Source: Sulfurospirillum diekertiae (GTDB lineage: Bacteria > Campylobacterota > Campylobacteria > Campylobacterales > Sulfurospirillaceae). Taken from it: a stretch of 64,000 bases of DNA. Position numbers and translations under genes: made by a program. This document shows, one piece after another, positions 26,140 through 35,121 of this stretch. The notes beneath the pieces were generated by a model. It did no database searches, was not told the DNA's origin, and worked only from the letters and a program-made list of their open reading frames with translations. Within the stretch, counting starts at the first letter, position 1; each line of letters opens with the position of its first letter. The DNA lies in NCBI RefSeq assembly GCF_002162315.1, contig NZ_CP021416.1, positions 1,562,207-1,626,206 on the forward strand, read 5' to 3'.

Positions 26140-27351
26140 ATGATAGCTCTTAGTGAAATAGTCAAAGCAAAACGACAACTTAACAATGTTATTACCCAAA
26201 CGCCGTGTTCTTTAGCGCCTCATTTAAGTGAGGAAGTAGGAGCGCAAGTCTATCTTAAAAAAGAGAATCTCCAAATTACAGGGGCTTATAAACTCAGAGG
26301 TGCTTACAATAAAATAGCCTCTTTAACCAAAGAAGAGCGCAAAAAAGGTGTTATTGCGGCAAGTGCTGGCAATCATGCACAAGGTGTTGCCTACTCTGCG
26401 CGTAGCTTTGGCATTAAAGCAACCATTGTTATGCCTGAAGCGACTCCCCTTTTAAAAGTCACGGGAACTAAAGATTTGGGTGCAGAAGTGATACTCAGTG
26501 GTGATAATTACGATGAAGCGTACGCATATGCGCTAACGTATGCCAATGAGCATAGCTTAACGTTTATTCATCCTTTTGAAGATGACAAAGTCATAGCAGG
26601 TCAAGGCACTGTTGCATTAGAAATGATGGATGAAGTGAATGACCTTGACATCATTGTTATTCCAATAGGAGGAGGAGGGCTCATCAGCGGCATGGCTTCG
26701 GCTATCAAGCAAATTGATCCTAAAATCAAAGTCATTGGCGTCAATGCTTCGGGCGCTCCTGCGATGTTTGAGTCCTACTGTGCTAAAAAAGCGATTAATT
26801 CTAAAAGTGTACGTACCATTGCTGATGGTATCGCAGTACGGGATGTGAGTGAATCCAATTTAGCCCATATTTTAGAGTGTGTGGATGAAGTAGTCACGGT
26901 GGATGACGAAGAGATAGCTGCTGCAATTTTATTCTTGCTTGAGCGCCAAAAATTAGTCGTTGAAGGTGGCGGAGCTGCTAGTGTCGCCGCCATTATGCAT
27001 CAAAAATTTGCCTACACAAAAGATATGAAAATAGGTGCAGTGCTAAGTGGCGGAAATATTGATGTACAGATGCTTTCAATCATCATTGAAAAAGGTCTCA
27101 TCAAATCACACCGCAAAATGAAATTGGTGATTACGCTGATTGATAAACCGGGCTCACTGATGCGCCTGACAGACCTATTTAAAAATGCCAATGCCAATAT
27201 TATCCAGATTGATTATGACCGATTCTCAACAACACTGTCGTATGGTGATGCACAAATAACCATTATGCTAGAAACTAAAGGACTTGAGCATCAAAAGATG
27301 ATTCGTACGCTTTTAGAAGAGGCTGGGTATCTCTTTAAGGAAGAGGTTTAA
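26140..27351 (+). CDS. ilvA: Threonine ammonia-lyase (threonine dehydratase), short ACT-domain form
   Basis: A 403-residue PLP enzyme that converts threonine to 2-oxobutanoate for isoleucine synthesis. Motifs: KKENLQITGAYKLRGAYN, with the PLP-binding Lys in the YKLRGA context, SAGNHAQGVA, and the phosphate-binding GGGGLISG. A single C-terminal ACT domain starts near residue 325 (LVITLIDKPGSLMRLTDLF). This short form resembles TdcB/Thermotoga IlvA rather than the two-ACT enterobacterial IlvA. Its product feeds IlvBN, which lies at 53970-56135 in this window. A bidirectional terminator follows. Confidence 0.92.
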   Translation: MIALSEIVKAKRQLNNVITQTPCSLAPHLSEEVGAQVYLKKENLQITGAYKLRGAYNKIASLTKEERKKGVIAASAGNHAQGVAYSARSFGIKATIVMPEATPLLKVTGTKDLGAEVILSGDNYDEAYAYALTYANEHSLTFIHPFEDDKVIAGQGTVALEMMDEVNDLDIIVIPIGGGGLISGMASAIKQIDPKIKVIGVNASGAPAMFESYCAKKAINSKSVRTIADGIAVRDVSESNLAHILECVDEVVTVDDEEIAAAILFLLERQKLVVEGGGAASVAAIMHQKFAYTKDMKIGAVLSGGNIDVQMLSIIIEKGLIKSHRKMKLVITLIDKPGSLMRLTDLFKNANANIIQIDYDRFSTTLSYGDAQITIMLETKGLEHQKMIRTLLEEAGYLFKEEV

Positions 27352-27357
27352 AAGAAG

Positions 27358-27383
27358 AGAGTGAGGCTATAAAACCTCACTCT
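27358..27383. terminator. Bidirectional terminator between convergent genes
   Basis: A perfect 9-bp stem, AGAGTGAGG (27358-27366) and CCTCACTCT (27375-27383), has an 8-base loop and AA/TT-rich flanks. It lies between the ilvA stop and the stop of the minus-strand gene at 27384. Confidence 0.8.
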
Positions 27384-27836
27384 TTAGTTCAGTTGTTCGT
27401 ACGCTTTTAAAAGTCTTTCTCTGAGTTGATCAGAAAGAGCTTCTCCCTCGACACAATACTCTTTGAGAAAATCATCTAAATGACTTAAAAGATCAAAAAG
27501 GTCAGCTTCGATCTCTTTTGAGCTCTTTTTCTTGGCCATCATGGTTTCAAAAAAGACCAATTTACGAATAAAATTAGAGAGCAATTCAAGTGCTTCTTCT
27601 TCGTTTTTTCCCTCTATCAGTTTAAAGGGACGTTCAATGGGTGATTTGGAACTATCAAGGCTCTGTTTAATCTCACGCACATGCTCTTGAATAATAGCCG
27701 AAAATTTTGCATAACGATCATAGGCACTCTCATCCGCAAAAGAATCAAATTTATTGGTTAACTTGCCTATCTGTTTTATCAAAATAAACGCCACCATCGC
27801 AACAACCATCACAACAGGAATTAATTGCTCCATCAT
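27384..27836 (-). CDS. Membrane-anchored protein of unknown function
   Basis: A 150-residue protein with one N-terminal membrane helix (IPVVMVVAMVAFILI, about 6-20) and then a cytoplasmic helical domain rich in Glu and Lys (NEEEALELLSNFIRKLVFF, EIEADLFDLLSHLDDFLKEY). I recognise no family. It follows the aap transporter genes on the same strand, 26 bases after aapP, with a palindrome copy in the gap, so it may be a distal member of that operon. Confidence 0.6.
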   Translation of the reverse strand: MMEQLIPVVMVVAMVAFILIKQIGKLTNKFDSFADESAYDRYAKFSAIIQEHVREIKQSLDSSKSPIERPFKLIEGKNEEEALELLSNFIRKLVFFETMMAKKKSSKEIEADLFDLLSHLDDFLKEYCVEGEALSDQLRERLLKAYEQLN

Positions 27837-27845
27837 TTCTTATCC

Positions 27846-27856
27846 TTACATGTAAA
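27846..27856. repeat. Intergenic palindrome copy TTACATGTAAA
   Basis: One copy of the iterated palindrome lies in the 26-base gap after the aapP stop codon. Confidence 0.8.
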
Positions 27857-27862
27857 ACAAAA

Positions 27863-28609
27863 TCAATGTGATAAGATTTGCTCCAAAAAGAGTTTAAGAC
27901 GATCGGACTCAGGATTTTGGAAAAACTCTTCAGGTGTGTTTTCTTCAACGATTTGACCGGCATCCATAAAGATGATTCTATCAGCCACTTTTTTTGCAAA
28001 GCCCATTTCATGAGTAACACACACCATTGTTTTATCTTCACGTGCTAATTCTATCATAACATCCAAAACTTCAGCAACCATTTCAGGGTCAAGGGCAGAA
28101 GTTGGCTCATCAAAGAGCATTATCTTAGGGTTTTTACACAAACTACGTGCTATTGCCACACGTTGTTGTTGTCCTCCTGAGAGTTGATTGGGGAATTTAT
28201 GGGCTTGGTTAGCAATGCCAACACGCTCTAGGTATTTCATTGCCATGGCTTCTGCTTCTTTACGTGGCATTTTTCTAACCCAAAGAGGTGCTAACGTCAG
28301 GTTGTCTAAAATCGTTAAATGAGGGAAGAGGTTGAAGTGTTGAAACACCATAGCCACTTCTTCACGAATCGCTTTGATCTTTTTAACATCGTTAACAAGC
28401 TCAATGCCATCAACCAAAATACTACCTTCTTGGAATTGCTCAAGGTAATTAATACAACGAATGAGGGTTGATTTACCTGACCCTGAAGGTCCACAGACAA
28501 CGATGATTTCACCTTTATTGATGGTAAGGTTAATATCTTTTAAAACGTGAAAATCCCCGTACCATTTGTTTAAGTTTTTAATTTCTATGATTTCTTTTCT
28601 ATCTTTCAT
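27863..28609 (-). CDS. aapP: Polar amino-acid ABC transporter ATP-binding protein (AapP-like)
   Basis: A 248-residue ATPase with Walker [14 protein letters not shown]-loop [11 protein letters not shown], signature [15 protein letters not shown] and Walker [15 protein letters not shown], the set typical of GlnQ/AapP. It powers amino-acid uptake through the two permeases encoded upstream. The gene is last of the aapJQMP order and starts 8 bases after aapM. Confidence 0.93.
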   Translation of the reverse strand: MKDRKEIIEIKNLNKWYGDFHVLKDINLTINKGEIIVVCGPSGSGKSTLIRCINYLEQFQEGSILVDGIELVNDVKKIKAIREEVAMVFQHFNLFPHLTILDNLTLAPLWVRKMPRKEAEAMAMKYLERVGIANQAHKFPNQLSGGQQQRVAIARSLCKNPKIMLFDEPTSALDPEMVAEVLDVMIELAREDKTMVCVTHEMGFAKKVADRIIFMDAGQIVEENTPEEFFQNPESDRLKLFLEQILSH

Positions 28610-28617
28610 CTTCTATC

Positions 28618-29703
28618 CTATCTCAAATTGGTATTAAATCGTTTTTCAAGCTTTTGGCTAAAGTTAGACATTGAGTAACAAAAGAACCAAAAGATAAAGG
28701 TAACAAACACATAGCCTTCAGTCTCATAACCCAACCAATACGAATCGGCAGCACTTAAACGTACCATGGCGAGGAGATCAAAGAGTCCAATAATAAGTAC
28801 CAGCGTTGTATCTTGGAAAAGAGCAATGGAAACGCCTACAAGGTTAGGAATAGCTACTTTGAGGGCTTGAGGCAATATGACTAAAAACATTTTTTGCCAA
28901 TAAGAAAGGCCTATCGCATCAGCAGCTTCATACTGTCCTTTCGGAATAGATTGAAGTCCACCGCGGATATTTTCAGCGATATAAGCTGATTCAAACAATG
29001 CGATACCAATGAGCGCACGTAGAAGTTTGTCAAAAGAGATACCTTCAGGAAAAAAGAGTGGCAAAATAATCGATGACATAAAGAGAATTGTGATCAGTGG
29101 CACACCACGAATAAACTCAATGTAAGTCACACTGATACTTTTTATAATCGGCAAATGAGATGCTCGACCTAGAGCCAAAATAACACCAATGGGGAATGCT
29201 GCGACAATACCTACCGCGGCAACCACAATGGTCAGCATTAGTCCACCCCATTTATCGGTTGGAACAACTTGCATGCCAAAAAAGCCACCGTGGACCAAGA
29301 AAAAACCGATGATAAAATAGACATGTGCCAACACAATTTTTGCTACTGAGTTTTTAAGGTACTTAAAAGATGCAAGCAAGACGAAAAAAAGTATATAAAT
29401 ACTATTGACTCTCCATCTAAGTTCTGAAGGGTAGAAGCCATACATAAACATATCGATCTTCATACGTATAAATACCCAACATGCTCCGCCACTCACACAA
29501 TCTTCACGCGTTGATCCTGAAAAATTAGCATTAATATATGCCCATTTGATAAAAGGAGGAATGATCCAAAAAAGAATCATCACACCTAAAAGCGTCAAGG
29601 CGACATTCATTGGTGAAGAGAAAAGGTTTTCTCGAATCCAAAAGGTAGCTCCTTTGGTATTGATAGGAGCTTTACGTTCTTGTTTTTTTTCATAAATTGC
29701 CAT
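28618..29703 (-). CDS. aapM: Amino-acid ABC transporter permease (AapM-like)
   Basis: A 361-residue inner-membrane permease. The C-terminal half carries the HisM-type core: LTIVVAAVGIVAAFPIGVILALGR, then YIEFIRGVPLITILFM, and the ATPase-coupling EAA loop ENIRGGLQSIPKGQYEAADAIGLS. The N-terminal 150 residues add extra helices and a periplasmic loop with two cysteines (REDCVSGGACWV), as in general L-amino-acid AapM. Only 1 base separates it from aapQ. Confidence 0.92.
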   Translation of the reverse strand: MAIYEKKQERKAPINTKGATFWIRENLFSSPMNVALTLLGVMILFWIIPPFIKWAYINANFSGSTREDCVSGGACWVFIRMKIDMFMYGFYPSELRWRVNSIYILFFVLLASFKYLKNSVAKIVLAHVYFIIGFFLVHGGFFGMQVVPTDKWGGLMLTIVVAAVGIVAAFPIGVILALGRASHLPIIKSISVTYIEFIRGVPLITILFMSSIILPLFFPEGISFDKLLRALIGIALFESAYIAENIRGGLQSIPKGQYEAADAIGLSYWQKMFLVILPQALKVAIPNLVGVSIALFQDTTLVLIIGLFDLLAMVRLSAADSYWLGYETEGYVFVTFIFWFFCYSMSNFSQKLEKRFNTNLR

Positions 29704-29704
29704 A

Positions 29705-30859
29705 TTAACGCTCCTGAATCTTCATTTTGTGGTTAAACCAGTTGAGTATTGCTGAGACAATTAAACTGATGATGAGATAAACGAGCATGGTCATCGAAAT
29801 GATCTCAATCGCTTGCCCCACCTGATTCAGAGATGTGCCTGCAAAAACAGTCACAATTTCAGGATAACCAACGGCTGTTGCCAAAGAGGAGTTCTTAATA
29901 AGGTTAAGATACTGATTGATAATTGGAGGAATTGCAATACGGATTGCTTGGGGAAGAATAACCAATTTTAAAGATTGGTACGGACTAAAACCCATCGAAG
30001 CTGCTGCTTCTTTTTGACCATGTCCTACGGCCTCAATACCTGAACGAACTGCCTCAGCAATAAATGTTGCCGTATAGATCGTTAATGCAAATGTGAGTGC
30101 CAAAAACTCAGGTGAGAGTGTTTTGCCACCTTTGAAGTTAAAGCCTACGAGTTCTGGAAAATTAAAATTAAGATGAGTTCCACCAATAAAATATGCAAGG
30201 ATAGGGAAAACAATAAACATTCCTATTGCAAAAGGGTAGACCATAAAATCTTGCCCTGTTAGAACTTTACGTTTATTTGCCCATGCGTTAAGTGCAAAAG
30301 AGGCACAAAGTGCCAGAAAAAGACTTGCAAGCATAACAAAAAAGGTAGTATTGTACTCAGGTTGGGGGAAATAGAGACCTCTGTTATTAATAAAAATTGT
30401 ATCAAAAAAGTTGAAACTCTGTTTAGGATTTGGCATGGAACGAAGAACAACGTTATACCAAAAGAGTATTTGAAGAAGAAGAGGTATATTTCTAAAAAAA
30501 TCGACATACGATTTTGCAAGTTTTGCAATCAACCAGTTGCGCGATAGTCTCAATATGCCTATAATGAGTCCTACAATGGTTGCACAAAGGATACCAACAA
30601 AAGCGATGATAAGTGTATTTAAAAGCCCTACAACAAAAACGCGTCCATGGGTACTCTCTTCTGAGTACGCAATAGGAGATTGATCGATACCAAATCCAGC
30701 TGTGCCATTCAAAAAGCCAAAGCCTGTTTGAATGCCTCTTTGTTCTATATTGGCGACAGTGTTGGTGCCAATATACCACAAAAAAGCAACCAAGCCAATA
30801 ACGGTTAATAATTGGAAAAGAATTCCTCGAATCTTTTGATTTCTCAAAAGTACTAGCAT
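29705..30859 (-). CDS. aapQ: Amino-acid ABC transporter permease (AapQ-like)
   Basis: A 384-residue permease partner of AapM. The first part includes FGFLNGTAGFGI and GLLNTLIIAFVGILCATIVGLIIGILRLSRN, the usual AapQ layout. The EAA coupling loop is EAVRSGIEAVGHGQKEAAASMGFS near residue 290. The long central insert with TGQDFMVYPFAIG is also family typical. It lies between aapJ and aapM. Expression may be lowered relative to aapJ by the hairpin at 30885. Confidence 0.92.
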   Translation of the reverse strand: MLVLLRNQKIRGILFQLLTVIGLVAFLWYIGTNTVANIEQRGIQTGFGFLNGTAGFGIDQSPIAYSEESTHGRVFVVGLLNTLIIAFVGILCATIVGLIIGILRLSRNWLIAKLAKSYVDFFRNIPLLLQILFWYNVVLRSMPNPKQSFNFFDTIFINNRGLYFPQPEYNTTFFVMLASLFLALCASFALNAWANKRKVLTGQDFMVYPFAIGMFIVFPILAYFIGGTHLNFNFPELVGFNFKGGKTLSPEFLALTFALTIYTATFIAEAVRSGIEAVGHGQKEAAASMGFSPYQSLKLVILPQAIRIAIPPIINQYLNLIKNSSLATAVGYPEIVTVFAGTSLNQVGQAIEIISMTMLVYLIISLIVSAILNWFNHKMKIQER

Positions 30860-30884
30860 ACGTGTCCTTTATACGTTAAGATTA

Positions 30885-30904
30885 AGGGCAGAATGATCTG
30901 CCCT
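30885..30904 (-). terminator. Intercistronic hairpin between aapJ and aapQ
   Basis: AGGGCAGA (30885-30892) and TCTGCCCT (30897-30904) form a perfect 8-bp GC-rich stem with a 4-base loop between the aapJ stop and the aapQ start. In binding-protein operons such hairpins partly terminate transcription or stabilise the upstream mRNA. Confidence 0.65.
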
Positions 30905-30929
30905 CAGTGTTTTACTGTTTTTTAATCTA

Positions 30930-31958
30930 CTATCTAAAAGGAGGAGCGTATTGTAAGCCGCCTTGATTCCAAAGAGCGTTATAACCTCTTTTAATTTTCA
31001 GTGGAGAGCCTTCGCCTACAGTACTTTCAAATGACTCACCGTAGTTACCGACTTGCTTGACGATGTTATAAGCAAAATCTTTTTTAAGACCTAAATTCTC
31101 ACCCATTTGACCTTCAACACCTAAAAGACGTTTGATGTCTGGATTGTCAGATTTAAGCATTGCATCAACATTTTTGCTCGTTACGCCAGATTCTTCTGCA
31201 GTAACCATCGCATAAAATGACCATCTCACGATATCAAACCATTTACCATCACCTTTACGAACAACAGGTCCTAAAGGCTCTTTAGAGATAACTTCAGGAA
31301 GTACGATAGAATCTTCAGGTTTTAAAAGTTTGATTCTCAAGCCGTAAAGTTGTGATTGATCAGAAGTTAAAACGTCACATCTACCACTTTCATACGCTTT
31401 AACAACTTGATCATTAGTGTCATAAGATACGATTTTATATTTTAGTTTATGACTTCTAAAGTAGTCAGCAACGTTAAGTTCTGTTGTGGTTCCTGTTTGA
31501 AGGCAGATAGAAGCGCCATCAAGCTCTTTAGCACTTTTGACACCCAATTTTTTAGTGACCATAAAGCCTTGACCATCATAGTAGTTAACACCGGCAAAGT
31601 TTAAACCCAAAGAAGTATCTCTGGTTTCTGTCCATGTTGTGTTACGTGAAAGCATATCGATCTCGCCTGATTGAAGAGCTGTCAAACGCTCTTTAGCATT
31701 AAGAGCAATGTATTTAACTTTTTTAGCATCGCCAAAAACGGCAGCTGCAACAGCACGACAAACGTCAACATCAATACCTTTATAGATACCATCACTTCCT
31801 ACTTCAGAAAAGCCTGGTAATCCACCATCAACACCACACTTAACAAAACCTTGTTTTTGTACTTCGCCGAGAGTATCCGCACTAAGTGTTGTTGCGCCAA
31901 AGCCCAACACAGTAATTGTTGCTAAAGAGATTTTAGCGAGTTTAGATCGTAACATCAT
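30930..31958 (-). CDS. aapJ: General L-amino-acid periplasmic binding protein (AapJ-like)
   Basis: A 342-residue protein with a signal peptide (KLAKISLATITVLGFGATTLSA). The SBP family 3 fold includes VKCGVDGGLPGFSEVGSDGIYKG, DVCRAVAAAVFGD, the ligand-site FAGVNYYDGQGFMV and ASICLQTGTTTELNVADYFR. At about 340 residues it has the AapJ length rather than the 240-260 of glutamine- or arginine-specific proteins. It captures amino acids in the periplasm for AapQMP. GGAAG precedes the start. A minus-strand -10 TAGAAT lies at 31986-31991. Confidence 0.92.
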   Translation of the reverse strand: MMLRSKLAKISLATITVLGFGATTLSADTLGEVQKQGFVKCGVDGGLPGFSEVGSDGIYKGIDVDVCRAVAAAVFGDAKKVKYIALNAKERLTALQSGEIDMLSRNTTWTETRDTSLGLNFAGVNYYDGQGFMVTKKLGVKSAKELDGASICLQTGTTTELNVADYFRSHKLKYKIVSYDTNDQVVKAYESGRCDVLTSDQSQLYGLRIKLLKPEDSIVLPEVISKEPLGPVVRKGDGKWFDIVRWSFYAMVTAEESGVTSKNVDAMLKSDNPDIKRLLGVEGQMGENLGLKKDFAYNIVKQVGNYGESFESTVGEGSPLKIKRGYNALWNQGGLQYAPPFR

Positions 31959-31985
31959 TATCTTCCTTTCAAAGTTGATGCAAGA

Positions 31986-31991
31986 ATTCTA
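31986..31991 (-). promoter_or_regulatory. Probable -10 element of the aap operon
   Basis: Minus strand TAGAAT (with GTGT upstream) lies 28 bases before the aapJ start. The rest of the 253-base spacer to 32212 is AT-rich, with no other clear structure apart from the aroF promoter. Confidence 0.4.
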
Positions 31992-32178
31992 ACACTAAAT
32001 TTTATTTTTTGGCGAAAAAACTGCCTATTTATTAATCAGTTACAGCAGGTGAGTAGAATCTACATTCTTTAAAGAAATATTTTATTTTTGCATATTTTAT
32101 AAGATAAAACCACCTTATACCCTCATAGATTTATGCGTGTTATCTGAACCATTCAATTCTCTTTAAAGCCAATCACAT

Positions 32179-32184
32179 TATAAT
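32179..32184 (+). promoter_or_regulatory. Probable -10 element of the DAHP synthase gene
   Basis: TATAAT at 32179-32184 lies 27 bases upstream of the ATG at 32212. Confidence 0.5.
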
Positions 32185-32211
32185 AAGTAAAAATTCAATT
32201 AAGGGTCTTTT

Positions 32212-33576
32212 ATGAGTTCTTGGACACGCGCATCATGGAGAGAAAAACCAATTAAGCAACAACCAACGTATACCAACCAAGAGTTGTTGAAAAATATTGA
32301 ACAAGAACTGAGCAAATATCCTCCCCTTGTTTTTGCAGGCGAAGTTAGACAGCTCAAAGCCTCATTAGCTGATGTTGTCGCTGGAAAAGCTTTTTTACTT
32401 CAAGGTGGAGATTGTGCAGAAAGTTTTAGCGAATTTAACGCTGTTAATATTCGTGATATGTTTAAAGTTATGCTTCAAATGGCGGTTGTTTTAACCTTTG
32501 CAGGTGGTTGTCCCATCGTTAAAGTAGGGCGACTAGCGGGTCAATTTGCCAAGCCTAGATCATCTGATTATGAAGAGATGAATGGTGTAAAGCTTCCAAG
32601 TTACCGTGGTGACATCATCAATGACATTGAATTTACCGAAGATGCAAGAATCCCAAATCCAAAAAGAATGCTCAAAGCCTACAACCAATCAGCGGCAACA
32701 ATGAATCTTTTACGTGCCTTTTCACGCGGTGGTTTGGCGGATCTTCACCAAGTCCATAAATGGACGTTAGGCTTTGTATCAGCCAGTCCTTTGGGCAAAC
32801 GTTACCAACATCTTTGTGATCGCATTTCTGAGACATTGGCTTTTATGGAAGCGTGCGGTATCACCTCTGCTAATACACCAAATATCAACGAAACAGTCGT
32901 TTACACTTCCCATGAAGCATTGCTTCTTAACTATGAAGAAGCATTGACACGTCAAGATAGCTTGACGGGGGACTGGTATGATTGTTCAGCTCATATGCTT
33001 TGGATTGGTGATCGCACCCGTGATGTGGATGATGCGCATGTGGAATTTCTCACAGGGGTTAAAAACCCTATTGGCATCAAAGCAGGACCTAGCATGACGG
33101 CTGAGGGCTTAATGAAGCTTATCCATAAACTAAACCCTGAAAATGAGCCAGGGCGTCTTAATATCATCGTGCGTATGGGTGCAGACAAGATTGAAAAAGA
33201 GTTCCCAAAATTGGTGCAGGCGGTTAAAGCTTCTGGTGCACATGTGCTTTGGAGCATCGATCCAATGCACGGTAACACCATCAAAGCATCCAATAATTAC
33301 AAAACACGCTCGTTCGATGAAGTGTTGCGCGAAGTTAAAGGCTTCTTTAAAGTCCACGAAGAAGAGGGTACTTTCCCTGGTGGCGTTCACTTAGAAATGA
33401 CAGGACAAGATGTGACTGAGTGTATCGGTGGAGCCCAAGATATCACCGAAGAGAACCTTGCATGCCGCTATCAAACACAGTGCGACCCACGCCTCAACGC
33501 CAACCAAGCCTTAGAGCTTGCATTTCTGATAGCAGACTCCCTCAAAGACGCTCGTCAACGATTTTTAGCGCAATAA
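32212..33576 (+). CDS. aroF: 3-deoxy-7-phosphoheptulonate synthase, class II
   Basis: A 454-residue class II (plant/AroA-II type) DAHP synthase, which condenses PEP with erythrose 4-phosphate as the first step of the shikimate pathway. Motifs: [15 protein letters not shown] at the start, [22 protein letters not shown] with the metal-ligand Cys, [34 protein letters not shown] [11 protein letters not shown], and [18 protein letters not shown]. Class II length and motifs are complete. It stands alone with its own promoter. Two palindrome copies follow its stop codon. Confidence 0.95.
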   Translation: MSSWTRASWREKPIKQQPTYTNQELLKNIEQELSKYPPLVFAGEVRQLKASLADVVAGKAFLLQGGDCAESFSEFNAVNIRDMFKVMLQMAVVLTFAGGCPIVKVGRLAGQFAKPRSSDYEEMNGVKLPSYRGDIINDIEFTEDARIPNPKRMLKAYNQSAATMNLLRAFSRGGLADLHQVHKWTLGFVSASPLGKRYQHLCDRISETLAFMEACGITSANTPNINETVVYTSHEALLLNYEEALTRQDSLTGDWYDCSAHMLWIGDRTRDVDDAHVEFLTGVKNPIGIKAGPSMTAEGLMKLIHKLNPENEPGRLNIIVRMGADKIEKEFPKLVQAVKASGAHVLWSIDPMHGNTIKASNNYKTRSFDEVLREVKGFFKVHEEEGTFPGGVHLEMTGQDVTECIGGAQDITEENLACRYQTQCDPRLNANQALELAFLIADSLKDARQRFLAQ

Positions 33577-33582
33577 AATTGC

Positions 33583-33616
33583 TTTACATGTAAAGGTGAA
33601 AATCTTTACATGTAAA
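33583..33616. repeat. Tandem pair of TTTACATGTAAA palindromes between convergent genes
   Basis: TTTACATGTAAA occurs at 33583-33594 and again at 33605-33616, centres 22 bases apart (about two helical turns), in the 42-base gap between the aroF stop and the stop of the J-domain gene. Each copy can form a small hairpin, so the pair might act as a terminator or as a cooperative protein site. Confidence 0.8.
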
Positions 33617-33618
33617 AC

Positions 33619-33897
33619 TCATCTTCCACTCAGCCAATCACTCTTCGAGAATGGATACTGTTTTTTAAACTCTACTTCATCAAAATCAAAACGGTAATTT
33701 TCCATATACGTTTTTACTAACTGGTACGCATCGTTGATTGCTTGAAATTTGACAGTATCGCCATTTGGGGCGTCTGGATGAAATTCTTTGGAGAGGGAAA
33801 GGTAAAGTTTGTGAAGAGTCTTTTTATCGGTTTTGGAGACAACGCCCAAGGTTGTGAGTGCTTTTTCAAAATCACTGTACTCTAAACCTTGGAACAT
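33619..33897 (-). CDS. Small DnaJ-like J-domain protein
   Basis: A 92-residue protein. Residues 8-65 resemble a J domain: DFEKALTTLGV, LHKLYLSLSKEFHPDAPNG with the HPD signature needed to stimulate DnaK, then KFQAINDAYQLVKTYME. There is no Gly/Phe or zinc-finger region. It ends in a short charged tail. It is 11 bases downstream of the DedA gene and may be co-transcribed with the DedA-ABC-proA string. It is probably a specialised Hsp70 co-chaperone. Confidence 0.8.
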   Translation of the reverse strand: MFQGLEYSDFEKALTTLGVVSKTDKKTLHKLYLSLSKEFHPDAPNGDTVKFQAINDAYQLVKTYMENYRFDFDEVEFKKQYPFSKSDWLSGR

Positions 33898-33908
33898 CGC
33901 TTCTCCTT

Positions 33909-34529
33909 TTAAAGCTTCTTAGCGCTTCGTTTGCGCTCTTTTTTCTTGTGTAGCCAAATGTAAATAGCAGCAAAGATAACAATAAAAACGATCAATGCTA
34001 TTGATATTGTGTGTAAATGCTCATTGAGGAGCGCTTCATTTTGACCAAAGAAATAGCCTAAAAATGTCAAAATACTAACCCAAATACCCGCTCCAAAGCC
34101 TGTGTAAAAACAAAAAAGTCCTAAATGCATACGTGCCAAGCCAGCAGGCAAAGAAATGTAGTGGCGAATCACAGGAATCAGTCTTGCGGTAAACGTTGAG
34201 AATGAACCGTGTGTTTTAAAAAACAGTTCGACTTTTTCCAGCGTTTCTGGCTTAATAAAAACATAATGTCCATACTTCAAAATCAACTTTCGACCTAACT
34301 TGACTGCCAAATAATAGTTCAAAAGTGCACCTGAAATGCTTCCGAGCGTTCCAAGGGCAATCACAACAACTAAATTCATCTCGCCTTTGGCACACAAATA
34401 CCCAGCGGGTATCATCACCACTTCGCTGGGGAGTGGGAAAATACTGCTTTCAATCAACATCATTATAAAAATACCAAGGTATCCTAAAACTCCAACGGTT
34501 TGAACAATCCAATCAATAATAGCGTGCAT
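33909..34529 (-). CDS. DedA-family inner-membrane protein
   Basis: A 206-residue protein with the DedA/VTT fold: LGYLGIFIMMLIESSIFPLPSEVVMIPAGYL, then GSISGALLNYYLAVKLGR, and FTARLIPVIRHYISLPAGLARM. The last carries the conserved Arg-x-x-Pro motif and the Gly-x-x-x-Met amphipathic segment. The Glu of the ESSIFPLPSE motif is present. DedA proteins are proposed to flip undecaprenyl phosphate or phospholipids. The C-terminal tail is strongly basic (KKKERKRSAKK). Confidence 0.92.
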   Translation of the reverse strand: MHAIIDWIVQTVGVLGYLGIFIMMLIESSIFPLPSEVVMIPAGYLCAKGEMNLVVVIALGTLGSISGALLNYYLAVKLGRKLILKYGHYVFIKPETLEKVELFFKTHGSFSTFTARLIPVIRHYISLPAGLARMHLGLFCFYTGFGAGIWVSILTFLGYFFGQNEALLNEHLHTISIALIVFIVIFAAIYIWLHKKKERKRSAKKL

Positions 34530-34536
34530 AAAACTC

Positions 34537-35121
34537 CTATTTTGTTTCTTTTAACTCAATCATACGATCACTGCACCACGATGCTAAATCTTTATCGTGT
34601 GTGATAAGCAAAATACCTATTCGGTCTAAAAACTGCATCAACAGTTGCATGACATGTAATCCTGTAATGTTATCGAGCGCAGAGGTGGGCTCATCGGCTA
34701 AGATGAGGGCAGGTTTCATCAATAGTGCTCTTAAAATAGAGCATCTTTGAAGCTGTCCACCACTGAGTTGATGCGGTTTTTGAGCCAATACCTCCGTGTC
34801 AAGATCAAGTGCATCGCATAACTGATGCAAATCGTGTAAAGGAGCAACATCGCTGATCTGATTGACAATGGTATAGGTCGGATGAAACGATGTGTAAGGG
34901 TCTTGAAAAATCTGCGAAAGTTTCATCGCATGAATCGTGCCACTCTTGGCTTTCAGGTTTCCTGCAATGAGCTCAAAAAGTGTACTTTTCCCACTTCCAC
35001 TTGCCCCCAATATGGCAACGACTTCTCCAACCTTTACATGTAAAGAAAAATTGTCATATAAAAGCTTGGAATTTGGGTAGGCAAAGCTTAGATTTTCAAT
35101 GCGTAAAACCTCTTGGCTCAT
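34537..35121 (-). CDS. Orphan ABC-transporter ATP-binding protein
   Basis: A 194-residue ATPase. Walker [14 protein letters not shown]-loop-like IFQDPYTSFHPTYT, signature LSGGQLQRCSILRALL and Walker [13 protein letters not shown] are all present. The sequence resembles the Opp/Nik/Dpp-type ATPases (FQDPYTSFHP) but is shorter than the usual 250-330 and lacks their C-terminal oligopeptide domain. No permease is nearby. It overlaps proA by 4 bases (ATGA). TTTACATGTAAA at 35033 is read as Leu-His-Val-Lys. Substrate unknown. Confidence 0.85.
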   Translation of the reverse strand: MSQEVLRIENLSFAYPNSKLLYDNFSLHVKVGEVVAILGASGSGKSTLFELIAGNLKAKSGTIHAMKLSQIFQDPYTSFHPTYTIVNQISDVAPLHDLHQLCDALDLDTEVLAQKPHQLSGGQLQRCSILRALLMKPALILADEPTSALDNITGLHVMQLLMQFLDRIGILLITHDKDLASWCSDRMIELKETK

